A stretch of DNA of 50,325 bases from UBA4720 sp038227135 (lineage in GTDB: Bacteria; Gemmatimonadota; Gemmatimonadetes; Gemmatimonadales; Gemmatimonadaceae): contig JBBRQC010000023.1 in assembly GCA_038227135.1 (NCBI GenBank), forward strand, positions 1-50,325, given 5' to 3'. Numbering within the stretch: position 1 is the stretch's first letter; each line of letters begins with the position of its first letter. The translations under genes were made by a program, and so were the position numbers. Under the pieces are notes generated by a model, which was given only the letters and a program-made list of their open reading frames with translations, ran no database searches and was not told the origin of the DNA. This document shows, piece by piece, positions 35,021-42,442 of the stretch.

Positions 35021-35932
35021 ATGATCAAATCACATCGCCGGGACAATCTCAGTCCCGACGAAATGTTTCCCGCCGGGGATCCGGCTTATCGCGTGAGCTT
35101 CCCGCGGCTGCGCTCCGGTCTGAAAGTGAGAGTAGTGGAGCGTGGCGATCCCGACTCGCCTCCAGTCGTGTTCGTTCACGGATGGGGCTGCTCTGCCTAC
35201 GTATTCCGGTTCAATATGCCCGCTCTCGCGGAAGCCGGCTTCCGCACAATTGCCGTCGATCTCAAGGGGCACGGATTGTCGGACAAACCGACCGCGCCGG
35301 ACGAGTACACCATCGACTCCCTCGTCGAACATCTGCGGGATATTCTGGACGCGCTCGAGCTAGAGCGGCCGGCGCTGGCTGGCCATTCGCTGGGCGGTTC
35401 GCTCATATACCACTTCGCATCTCGATATCCGGAACGCGCAAGTTGTCTCGGCTTGCTCTCCCCCGTTGGCCTCAACGGCGTTCCTCTGATGTGGCTCTAC
35501 CACGTTCTGACCCCAAAGCTGCTCACTCCGATCCTCAGGATGATCAAGCCGCGACTGATCGTGAAACTTGCCTTGAGGCGCGCCTATGGGAGACGAGCGC
35601 ACTTCACCGAGCGCGACGTCGAGGAGTTTCTCGCCCCCTCGCAGTTCCCTGAATATGCGCTGGCGATGCGGGAGCTACTTCACAATTACGACTGGACCGC
35701 GGGTAAGAGTCGGCGATTGAATACCCTGGATTTGCCAGCCACTGGAGTGTGGGGATCGCTCGACCATATGATGCCCGACGACGGGATGGGCGTTTACCTT
35801 CCGCTCCTTCCGCGCGTGGTGCTCCGGGCGATCCCGGACGCCGGCCACATCATCCCCGAAGAAACGCCGGACGAGGTCAACACCGCGCTGTTGACGCTGC
35901 TGAATGCCCATGCGAGCCGATGCTCCGACTGA
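35021..35932 (+). CDS. Alpha/beta hydrolase
   Basis: This 303-residue hydrolase has the nucleophile elbow GHSLGG, the oxyanion region VFVHGWGCSAYVF, a late acid residue in WGSLDHMMPDD and the histidine in DAGHIIPEE. A helical lid (about 155-230) separates these blocks. Substrate unknown; esterase, lipase-like or epoxide hydrolase activity would all fit. It starts 4 nt after the unknown gene, likely in the same message. Confidence 0.85.
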   Translation: MIKSHRRDNLSPDEMFPAGDPAYRVSFPRLRSGLKVRVVERGDPDSPPVVFVHGWGCSAYVFRFNMPALAEAGFRTIAVDLKGHGLSDKPTAPDEYTIDSLVEHLRDILDALELERPALAGHSLGGSLIYHFASRYPERASCLGLLSPVGLNGVPLMWLYHVLTPKLLTPILRMIKPRLIVKLALRRAYGRRAHFTERDVEEFLAPSQFPEYALAMRELLHNYDWTAGKSRRLNTLDLPATGVWGSLDHMMPDDGMGVYLPLLPRVVLRAIPDAGHIIPEETPDEVNTALLTLLNAHASRCSD

Positions 35933-35946
35933 GACGGTGACCAGCG

Positions 35947-35959
35947 TATATTACAGAAG
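35947..35959 (+). promoter_or_regulatory. Putative -10 box (TATATT) for a leaderless helicase mRNA
   Basis: TATATT at 35947-35952 lies 7 nt before the ATG, in the 27-nt gap after the hydrolase stop. No Shine-Dalgarno sequence is visible, and no good -35 is seen. Confidence 0.4.
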
Positions 35960-37261
35960 ATGATTGAAGAGAAAATCGACGCGGGGCTCTCCTTTGCCGA
36001 GCTCGACCTCGCGCCCGAAGTGCTCCAGGCCGTGCGCGATGCCGGCTACACGCACCCCACCCCGATCCAGCAGCAGGCGATTCCTTTGGCGCTTGCGGGC
36101 CGAGACCTGATTGGTCTTGCTCAAACGGGAACGGGAAAGACGGCGGGCTTCACTCTTCCTATTGTTCACAATCTGATCAGCGCTCCTATCACCGACGAGA
36201 AGGGTGAGCCCGCTCACCGCGTCCGTGTTCTCATCCTCACCCCGACCCGCGAGCTCGCCGCCCAGGTGGAGGAGAGCTTTCGAAAATACGGCAAGTACAC
36301 TCAACTCCGCGTAGTTCCCATTTTCGGTGGAGTCGGCATCGAGCCGCAGTCGAAGGCGCTTCGTCGCGGAGTGGATGTGGTCGTGGCGACGCCGGGACGG
36401 CTCCTGGATCACATGGAGCGGCAGAACGTTTCATTCAACGACCTCGAAGTTCTGGTCCTCGATGAGGCCGACCGCATGCTCGATATGGGGTTCGCGCCTC
36501 AGCTCAATCGGATCGTGAGCGAGATCCCGCCCTACCGGCAGACTCTCCTCTTCAGCGCAACGATGTCGCCGGAAGTGGAGGCTCTCGCCCGAACGTATCT
36601 GCGCAAGCCGGTGGTTGTGCAGATCGGACGTCGCTCCGAGGCTGTGAGCACTGTTACGCACGCCGTCTACCCCGTTCCGCGGGAGCGAAAGACAAAGCTG
36701 CTGGTCGAGCTTCTGAAGCAATCCGACATGGATTCGGTTCTCATCTTCACCCGCACCAAGCACGGCGCTGACCGCGTCGTTCGTCACCTCGAGGACGCCG
36801 GCATTGCCGCGACGGCAATGCACGCCGACAAGTCGCAGGGTGAGCGCACGCGCGCACTCGAGGATTTCAAGTCGGGCAAGATCCGGGTCCTCGTGGCCAC
36901 CGACATAGCGCAGCGCGGACTCGATGTCTCCGGCATCAGCCACGTCATCAACTACGATGTGCCGCAGCAGCCCGAGGACTACGTGCACCGCATTGGCCGT
37001 ACGGGCCGCGCAGCCGCAACCGGAGATGCGTACACATTCATGTCGACCGACGAGATCGCGATGGTACGCACCATCGAGCGCATGATCGGACAGCAGATAC
37101 CGAGGATTTCCGTTCCGGGCTACGATTTCGGGACCACGGCCGAGAACGGATCAAACGAAAATGGGGCGGAGCCAGTGGCTCCTCAGATCAATGCCGCAGC
37201 CGACCCAGTCGCGACACAAAGACGGTATCGGCGAACGCGTTCCGTCGCACGACGACGCTGA
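35960..37261 (+). CDS. DEAD-box RNA helicase, RhlE-like
   Basis: This 433-residue ATP-dependent RNA helicase has all core motifs: Q motif near YTHPTPIQQQAIP, Walker A AQTGTGKT, PTRELA, TPGRLLD, DEAD, SATM, then in RecA domain 2 ATDIAQRGLD and HRIGRTGR. The C-terminal tail is short and ends in an Arg-rich RRYRRTRSVARRR likely to bind RNA. RhlE-type helicases act in ribosome assembly and mRNA decay. Its last 74 nt overlap, in antisense, the end of the pseudopilin gene. Confidence 0.93.
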   Translation: MIEEKIDAGLSFAELDLAPEVLQAVRDAGYTHPTPIQQQAIPLALAGRDLIGLAQTGTGKTAGFTLPIVHNLISAPITDEKGEPAHRVRVLILTPTRELAAQVEESFRKYGKYTQLRVVPIFGGVGIEPQSKALRRGVDVVVATPGRLLDHMERQNVSFNDLEVLVLDEADRMLDMGFAPQLNRIVSEIPPYRQTLLFSATMSPEVEALARTYLRKPVVVQIGRRSEAVSTVTHAVYPVPRERKTKLLVELLKQSDMDSVLIFTRTKHGADRVVRHLEDAGIAATAMHADKSQGERTRALEDFKSGKIRVLVATDIAQRGLDVSGISHVINYDVPQQPEDYVHRIGRTGRAAATGDAYTFMSTDEIAMVRTIERMIGQQIPRISVPGYDFGTTAENGSNENGAEPVAPQINAAADPVATQRRYRRTRSVARRR

Positions 37262-37607
37262 GATTCGCGGCGCCGTACCCCATGCCGGTCGCGGAGTAAC
37301 TCATGCCCGAGCGAGTGGCGGAGAGTAGAACATCGTGCTCCGCACCGACCCTGACGTCGCGCAGTCTGACCCCTCCCGCGCTCACGTAGATCGCCCGCGC
37401 GCTGGTGTCGATCTCGACTGTCGTTTGCGCCCCGCGAGCAATCGCAATGTGTCGCGCGGTGCTGAAGAGTGATTCGATCTCGATCGTTGCGCCACGTACA
37501 TGCATCCCGTCCAGGAGTCTGCCCGCCCGCGGGATGGCAATGGCCGAGAGTATGCTCAGGATACAGAGCGTGACGGTGAGCTCTATAAAAGTGAATGCGT
37601 GTCGCAT
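37188..37607 (-). CDS. Type IV pseudopilin, GspH/FimT-like
   Basis: This 139-residue protein opens with the prepilin signature: short leader MRHA then FTFIELTVTLCILSILSAIA, with the conserved Glu at position 5 of the mature helix. The following beta-rich region fits GspH/FimT minor pilins. PilD-type peptidase would cleave before the Phe. No other pilus or type II secretion gene is present in the window, so this is an orphan minor pilin locus. The 3' end overlaps the DEAD helicase on the opposite strand by 74 nt. The start is 13 nt from the divergent M1 peptidase start. Confidence 0.83.
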   Translation of the reverse strand: MRHAFTFIELTVTLCILSILSAIAIPRAGRLLDGMHVRGATIEIESLFSTARHIAIARGAQTTVEIDTSARAIYVSAGGVRLRDVRVGAEHDVLLSATRSGMSYSATGMGYGAANLSVVVRRNAFADTVFVSRLGRLRH

Positions 37608-37620
37608 TGGTCCTTCCCCA

Positions 37621-40038
37621 GTGCTGCGTGGCTCGAAGCATACGGCTCATGCTCGACGGGTCGACATCGGGAATCATCCGGATGTATCAGTTCCCCGCTC
37701 GAGAACAAACGGATTCCTCCGGCCGAGCGCCGCTCTCTGCCTGCTTCTAGTCGCCTGCTCACCTCCACCGGCGGCGAATCCTCCCGCGCCGCCGCAGCCG
37801 AGTCCCGTGGCGGGTCCGTTTCAGATGGACCCGCGCCTGACGCCGGACCTGGTGCCAGCCTTTCAACAGGGTCCTCTGATGGTGTGGGGTCCGGTGCCAA
37901 CTGGTGTGCGGCATCCCGAGAGAGTACGGACGTACGATCTGCTGCATCAGTCGACGACGATCCGTTTTGACTGGGCGCGTCACGCCGTCGTGGGTACTAC
38001 CACGTTGCAGGTCGGTGGACTGCCTGGAGCGTCGCCGCTCTCTAGCGTCGCGATCGATGCGGGCGACATGACGATCAGGGGTGTTACGTCGGGCACCGTT
38101 TCACTCAGACACGATTACGACGGAAGCACTCTCGTCGTGCATCTGGCCAGCCCACTCCGCGCCGGAGCAAGGACCTCGATCACCGTCGCTTACGACGGCG
38201 CCAACCGATCCAAGGGCGCTTACTTCAAGCCGAGACACATCGTTTGGACCCAGAGCGAGGCCGAAGACGCGCACTTCTGGGTTCCGACGTACGATTTTCC
38301 GAACGACAAAACGACCTGGGAATTCTTTATCTGGAGTGCCAGGGGTGAACGGGCGCTCTCCAACGGCCGGCTTGCCGGCTCGCGTACAGTCGGCGACAGC
38401 ATCGAATGGCATTGGGTTCTGGACAAGCCGGCATCCACCTATCTGATGACGGCGGTCATTGGCAACTATACCGTTCTGCAGGACAAGGCCTGGCACAACG
38501 TTCCGATCGGATACTGGACATATCCCGACTCGGTTGCCGCGGCACGCCGAGGCTTCGGAAAAACTCCGGCGGCCGTCGACGTCTTCTCGCGCAAGACAGG
38601 AGTGTCCTACCCGTGGGCGAAGTACGATCAGGTGGTCATTCCGGAATTTCAGTTCGGCGGAATGGAAAACGTCACCGCCACGTCACAGAACGACACCGAG
38701 ATTCTGCTTCCGCCCTGGGGACCCCCCGAGCTCAGCGCGGACGACCTCATGTCGCACGAGCTCGGGCACCAGTGGTATGGTGATCTGGTTACCATCCGTC
38801 GCTGGGAGGACGGTTGGCTCAACGAAGGATTCGCGACGCTCATGGAGCAGATCTTTCGGGAGGAGGATAAGGGAGTCGACGAAGGCGGCCTTGATCGGCT
38901 GGAAGCGCAGGAGCAGAGCATCGGCGCTGATCGCCTGGCCCGCCGTCCCATCGTGTACGATAGGTGGGTGAACGAGCCCATAGAGCTTTTCCTCAGTGGC
39001 CACGTGTACACGAAGGGCGCGACGGTCCTCCAGATACTCCGCCACCAGCTGGGCGATGAGGCGTTCTGGAAAGCGATGAACCACTACACCACCGCGAACG
39101 CTTACGGCAGCGTCATCACCTCCGATTTCCAGAAGGCATTGGAGGAATCGACCGGCAGAGACTTCAAGGCGTTCTTCGAGCAGTGGGTGTACGGCGCCGG
39201 GTTTCCCGTTTTTCAGGTTTCATCACACTACGACCGCGCGACCGGGAAGCTCGTGGTCAGTGCGAGCGAGGTGCAGCCCCGCGACAGTCTTACAGGGTTC
39301 TTCGATGTGGACTCCGATGTTGAAGTGCGTACCGACAGTGGAGTTGTTCGATTTGTCGTTCCCGTGCGAAACGGAAAGGGAGAAGGGAGCGCGGATCTTA
39401 AATCGCCGCCCCGCTCGATTCGCTGGGACAAAGGAGCCTGGATCCTCGACATCACGGATTTTCCGCGCTCTACCGCGATGATGCAGTATCAGCTCGTTCA
39501 CGACGACGACGTGACCGGCAGAATTGAAGCGGTCGAGATCCTGGCGGATCGGCCGGCAGACGCACTTGCCCTCGACGCGCTGGTTCGCGCGACACGAAAT
39601 GATCGATTCTGGGCGGTCCGCCAGCGGGCAGTCGCCGCGATAGGCCTCTGGGCAAGCGACTCCGCTCGTGCCTCGGTCGCACCGATGAAAGCGGTGAGGG
39701 ACGGCCTGATCAGGGCGACTTTCGACCCGGATGCTCGGGTCCGTGAAGAAGCGGCGAAGGCGCTCGGGCGGGTGGCGATCAGCGGACCCGCCGCGCTCGA
39801 CGTAGTAGTTCGCCTCAGGAATGTCGCCCGCCTGGACCGGTCAATGATCGTTCGCGGCGTTGCACTCGCCTCCGACATTCTCCTGGAGAAGGACGCAGCA
39901 CTTCCGCTCGCCAGACAATTGATGGCGATAGATGCTTGGCGGAACGTACTCCGGGGCCCGGCGATCCAGGCGCTGACGGCCATCGACACGCCCGAGGCGC
40001 AGAAGCTCGTCCAGCAGTACCCGCCTGCTTCGCAATAA
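37621..40038 (+). CDS. M1-family metallopeptidase with C-terminal HEAT-like repeats
   Basis: This is an aminopeptidase-N-like zinc enzyme. The GGMENVTA variant of the GAMEN exopeptidase motif is followed by HELGHQWYGD (about residue 380) and the downstream NEGFA glutamate. Beyond about 640 the protein has HEAT-like repeats (RQRAVAAIGLWASD, VREEAAKALGRVA). A lipobox LLVAC with a Pro-rich stretch suggests a lipoprotein, but the only in-frame start before it is GTG 37621, giving an unusually long 36-residue n-region; no ATG is available. The true start may be unusual or an error may lie upstream. Confidence 0.87.
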   Translation: MLRGSKHTAHARRVDIGNHPDVSVPRSRTNGFLRPSAALCLLLVACSPPPAANPPAPPQPSPVAGPFQMDPRLTPDLVPAFQQGPLMVWGPVPTGVRHPERVRTYDLLHQSTTIRFDWARHAVVGTTTLQVGGLPGASPLSSVAIDAGDMTIRGVTSGTVSLRHDYDGSTLVVHLASPLRAGARTSITVAYDGANRSKGAYFKPRHIVWTQSEAEDAHFWVPTYDFPNDKTTWEFFIWSARGERALSNGRLAGSRTVGDSIEWHWVLDKPASTYLMTAVIGNYTVLQDKAWHNVPIGYWTYPDSVAAARRGFGKTPAAVDVFSRKTGVSYPWAKYDQVVIPEFQFGGMENVTATSQNDTEILLPPWGPPELSADDLMSHELGHQWYGDLVTIRRWEDGWLNEGFATLMEQIFREEDKGVDEGGLDRLEAQEQSIGADRLARRPIVYDRWVNEPIELFLSGHVYTKGATVLQILRHQLGDEAFWKAMNHYTTANAYGSVITSDFQKALEESTGRDFKAFFEQWVYGAGFPVFQVSSHYDRATGKLVVSASEVQPRDSLTGFFDVDSDVEVRTDSGVVRFVVPVRNGKGEGSADLKSPPRSIRWDKGAWILDITDFPRSTAMMQYQLVHDDDVTGRIEAVEILADRPADALALDALVRATRNDRFWAVRQRAVAAIGLWASDSARASVAPMKAVRDGLIRATFDPDARVREEAAKALGRVAISGPAALDVVVRLRNVARLDRSMIVRGVALASDILLEKDAALPLARQLMAIDAWRNVLRGPAIQALTAIDTPEAQKLVQQYPPASQ

Positions 40039-40056
40039 CCTGACTCGACCAACTCT

Positions 40057-40284
40057 ATGAAAATAAGCATCGAATACTGCGTTGTTTGAAACTACGAACC
40101 GCGAGCCGCCAGTTTGGCGGCCGAGATCCGCAACGGTTTTCCTGACGCGGAGCTGAAGATGATTCCGTCAAGAGGCGGCAGGTTCGAGGTCCTGCGCGAT
40201 GGAATACCGATCTACGAGAAATCGAAGACCGGTCGTCACGCAAAGCCGGGCGAAATTATCTCACTACTCGAACAGACACCCTGA
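40057..40284 (+). CDS. Probable SelW/Rdx-family selenoprotein (in-frame TGA = Sec)
   Basis: Reading from ATG 40057, one TGA (40087-40089) interrupts a 75-residue frame otherwise open to TGA 40282-40284. The product is MKISIEYCVV-U then NYEPRAASLAAEI, with RGGRFEVLRDGIPIYEKS later. This is the SelT/SelW/SelH (Rdx) thioredoxin-like pattern: beta strand, CxxU redox motif (C8, U11), amphipathic helix, then two strands with a GG turn. Family members carry Cys or Sec at that exact position. These proteins are small thiol-redox proteins of unclear substrate. A bacterial-type SECIS hairpin follows the TGA. The gene sits 18 nt after the M1 peptidase, without a Shine-Dalgarno sequence. The alternative is a Cys-to-stop pseudogene; neighbouring pfkA decay makes that worth weighing. 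Confidence 0.75.
40087..40121 (+). promoter_or_regulatory. Candidate bacterial SECIS element
   Basis: After the TGA come 15 nt, then stem GCCGCC (40105-40110), loop AGTTT (40111-40115) and GGCGGC (40116-40121), six G-C pairs. The loop starts 21 nt after the TGA and has G as its second base. Published bacterial SECIS rules, as I recall them, call for 16-37 nt to the apical loop and a G within its first two bases, so both fit. Confidence 0.65.
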
Positions 40285-40288
40285 AATC

Positions 40289-40536
40289 ATGCGAATAGCG
40301 TTGTCCACCGGAGGTGGTGACGCGCCGGGGCTCAACGCGGTGATACGCGCCGCGGTGCTCTCGGCTGTCACCCGTGGTTGGGAAGTTCTTGGCATCAAGA
40401 AAGGTTATGCCGGACTCATGGGCGAAGAGGAAGTGATTCAATGACCGCGGCGACCGTTCGCGGAATCGCGCACCTCGGTGGAACGATCCTCCGGACCACC
40501 AATCGCGGCAATCCGTTCAGGAGTCAGGCCCCATAA
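40289..40536 (+). pseudogene. pfkA: 6-phosphofructokinase 5' remnant, frameshifted and truncated
   Basis: The first 51 codons (40289-40444) read as a clean PfkA N-terminus, with ALSTGGGDAPGLNAVIRA and GWEVLGIKKGYAGLMG. The frame then stops, and the homology continues in another frame from ATG 40441 (overlapping the stop as ATGA): TVRGIAHLGGTI then TTNRGNPF. It ends at 40536, so about 80 of the roughly 350 expected residues survive. The ATP loop GGGD is present but the fructose-6-phosphate and catalytic regions are missing. It is either a duplicated fragment or a broken copy. Confidence 0.8.
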
Positions 40537-40672
40537 GGTGTATCAGCGAGCCGTCCCTCCGGGAGGACAACCGGCCCTTTTGGGGCACAGCTAGTGCAGG
40601 GTTAACCTGCTGGTCTAAAAGGACTTAACACTATTGGCACGGCGTGGCACCCCTCGTGCACCCCATAGGGCC
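40537..40672 (+). other. Non-coding leader with serial hairpins
   Basis: This 136-nt gap contains successive short stems: GTCC...GGAC (40553-40568), GCAC/GTGC (40585-40597), GCAGG/CCTGC (40596-40610) and GCACG/CGTGC (40637-40659). No known riboswitch class could be recognised. It leads into the small secreted protein cluster. Confidence 0.4.
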
Positions 40673-41071
40673 ATGAAGCGTCGTTTTACTTACCTATCGA
40701 GATCCGGTTTCCTGCGCCTGGTGGCGCCGGCCGTCTTCGGAGTCGTCGTTTCGGCGAGCCTCGCGGAAGGACAGCGTCCGGTCCCTGTTAATTCCAGGCA
40801 GAACACGGCCCAGCAGCAGTCGGGTCGTGAACAGGTCGTTCCCCCAGCTTTCTATCCACCTGCCGGCATGTGCCGCATCTGGATCAACCAGGTTCCCGCA
40901 GCCCAGCAGCCCGCACCAACGGACTGCGCATCGGCGGTGAGGAACCGGCCGGCGAACGGTAAGGTCCTGTTCGGCGATCAGCCGAAGGGCAAGAAGACCA
41001 AGACAGAGAAGGGTAAGTCCAGCCCATCGGACGAGCTCCTCGATCTCATTAATCGGAGGATTTCCAGGTGA
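40673..41071 (+). CDS. Small secreted protein, Gemmatimonadota-like
   Basis: This 132-residue protein has an Arg/Lys n-region and hydrophobic core (VAPAVFGVVVSASLAEG) typical of Sec export, then a compact domain with PPAGMCRIWINQVPAAQQPAPT and CASAVRNRPANGKVLFGD. I recall such MCRIW...DCA...NRPANG domains in secreted proteins of Gemmatimonadota, without known function. Two cysteines may pair. The C-terminus is Lys-rich. The ATG at 40673 begins the signal; in-frame upstream codons are leader RNA. Its stop overlaps the next gene's GTG. Confidence 0.75.
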   Translation: MKRRFTYLSRSGFLRLVAPAVFGVVVSASLAEGQRPVPVNSRQNTAQQQSGREQVVPPAFYPPAGMCRIWINQVPAAQQPAPTDCASAVRNRPANGKVLFGDQPKGKKTKTEKGKSSPSDELLDLINRRISR

Positions 41072-41751
41072 AAGTACTAGCCTTGTCACTCGCGCTCGCG
41101 GGGCTCGCCTCGACAGCGCCCTTGAATGCGCAGGTCATCAGCAACAGCCGCGTCACCGGCACGCCTCAGGGCGCGACGGTCAACGGATCGTGGACGGTAG
41201 TCGGCCGCGATGCAAGCGGAAACCAGATCTACGAGCGCCGCATACGTGACAGCTACGGCAACATTGTCGTGCAGCGCGCGCGCCGCGATAGCAACGGCAA
41301 CATGACCGTCATCAGCAGCACGACCGTGAACAACAACAACGGTGGCTACAACAACGGAAACAACGGAAACAACGGCTGCAGCTACAACCGGTCGACGAAC
41401 AGCGTCGGTGACATCATCTTCGGTCGCTCGAATGCCAATATCTGCGACGATGTAAACACCCGCGATGATGGAGCTTGGTACCAGGTAGGCCGTGGTGCGA
41501 ACAACAATTCGATTTACGAGCGTCGTATCCAGGATAACAACGGCAACTGGGTGATCCAGCGCGCGCGTCGTAACCAGAATGGCACATTCACGATCATTGG
41601 CACCCGCGCATACGGCGCGAACGACAAGCAGTGGAAGAAGGCCCAAAAAGAGCAGCAGAAGCAGTTGAAGAGAACCCAGAAAGAACAGGAAAAGGACTGG
41701 AAGAAGGCCCAGAAAGAGCAGCAGAAAATGAATCGCGACAATCGCAGATAG
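41068..41751 (+). CDS. Asn-rich secreted repeat protein with coiled-coil tail
   Basis: This is a 227-residue protein: signal peptide (ending APLNAQ), a first module (SWTVVGRDASGNQIYERR, VVQRARRDSNGNMTVIS), an Asn/Gly-rich linker, an SVGDIIFGR motif with a CSYN/ICDD cysteine pair, a second copy of the module (AWYQVGRGANNNSIYERR, VIQRARRNQNGTFTII), then a Lys/Gln/Glu-rich heptad tail (KKAQKEQQKQLKRTQKEQ). The GTG at 41068 overlaps the previous stop and has GGAGG 8 nt upstream. Function unknown; exported, possibly surface or matrix component. Confidence 0.8.
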   Translation: MKVLALSLALAGLASTAPLNAQVISNSRVTGTPQGATVNGSWTVVGRDASGNQIYERRIRDSYGNIVVQRARRDSNGNMTVISSTTVNNNNGGYNNGNNGNNGCSYNRSTNSVGDIIFGRSNANICDDVNTRDDGAWYQVGRGANNNSIYERRIQDNNGNWVIQRARRNQNGTFTIIGTRAYGANDKQWKKAQKEQQKQLKRTQKEQEKDWKKAQKEQQKMNRDNRR

Positions 41752-41777
41752 CTGATCAACACCCGAGGGTACTTTAT

Positions 41778-42356
41778 ATGAAGAATATGATAATTGGCGT
41801 AGCGCTCGCGGGATTCGCGGCCTTCACGCCCCTCAGCGCTCAGAGACCTAGCGGCAATCAACGAACGACCCGTCAGACCTGCACCAACTCGCAGACTTCC
41901 GGTAGCGTCAGCGACGTGATTCTGGGTCGCCGCAGCGCCAGTACGGTCGGCTGCGTAGACAACCGCACCAACCAGCGTGTGAACCGCACCAATCAGCAGG
42001 TGAACGGTGGCGGGTGGTATCAGGTTGGCAACGACGGAAATGGCGGCACGATCTACGAGCGCCAGACACAGGACCAGTACGGCAACGTCATCATTCAACG
42101 CGCGCGTCGCGACAGAAACGGCAACATGTCGATCATCAGCACGCGCAACGTTGGCAACAACGGTACCTACAACAACGGTGGGTACAACAACGGCAATGGA
42201 ACGTACGACAATCGTCGTCGCGGAAATGGCGATGGCGACGATGATGACGAGGGGAATTACCAGGACGGTCATCACGACAATGGGAACCACTACGGCCAGT
42301 ACAAGAACGGTAAGGGCCGTGGAAAGAACAAGGGCAACAAGCACGGCGACGACTAA
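41778..42356 (+). CDS. Asn/Gly-rich secreted protein, paralogue of the preceding gene
   Basis: This 192-residue protein has a signal peptide (ending TPLSAQ), a SVSDVILGRRSAS motif, an Asn/Arg spacer with NRTNQ repeats, one module copy (GWYQVGNDGNGGTIYERQ, VIIQRARRDRNGNMSIIS) and an Asn/Gly then His/Asp/Lys-rich tail. Order and motifs match the second half of the upstream gene, so it arose by duplication. It lacks the coiled-coil tail. GAGGG precedes the ATG at 41778. A strong terminator follows, ending the cluster. Confidence 0.8.
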   Translation: MKNMIIGVALAGFAAFTPLSAQRPSGNQRTTRQTCTNSQTSGSVSDVILGRRSASTVGCVDNRTNQRVNRTNQQVNGGGWYQVGNDGNGGTIYERQTQDQYGNVIIQRARRDRNGNMSIISTRNVGNNGTYNNGGYNNGNGTYDNRRRGNGDGDDDDEGNYQDGHHDNGNHYGQYKNGKGRGKNKGNKHGDD

Positions 42357-42374
42357 AGCGCCTGCTCGAACACG

Positions 42375-42407
42375 AACGGCCCCGGGGAATTTTCTCCGGG
42401 GCCGTTT
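42375..42407 (+). terminator. Rho-independent terminator of the secreted-protein cluster
   Basis: AACGGCCCCGG (42375-42385) pairs with CCGGGGCCGTT (42396-42406), loop of 10, followed by TT. The stem is very GC-rich; the T-run is short. Confidence 0.75.
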
Positions 42408-42442
42408 CGCATCCGGTGCGATCCATGCACCTTCCATGACGA

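Noticed and set aside
37405..37620. N-terminal extension of the M1 peptidase
   Set aside because: It is antisense to the pseudopilin, has no signal or family similarity, and would place the lipobox over 100 residues in.
40633..40652. Sigma-54-like TTGGCACGGCGTGGCAC
   Set aside because: GG and GC are separated by 9 nt, not the 10 needed, so the -24/-12 spacing is wrong.
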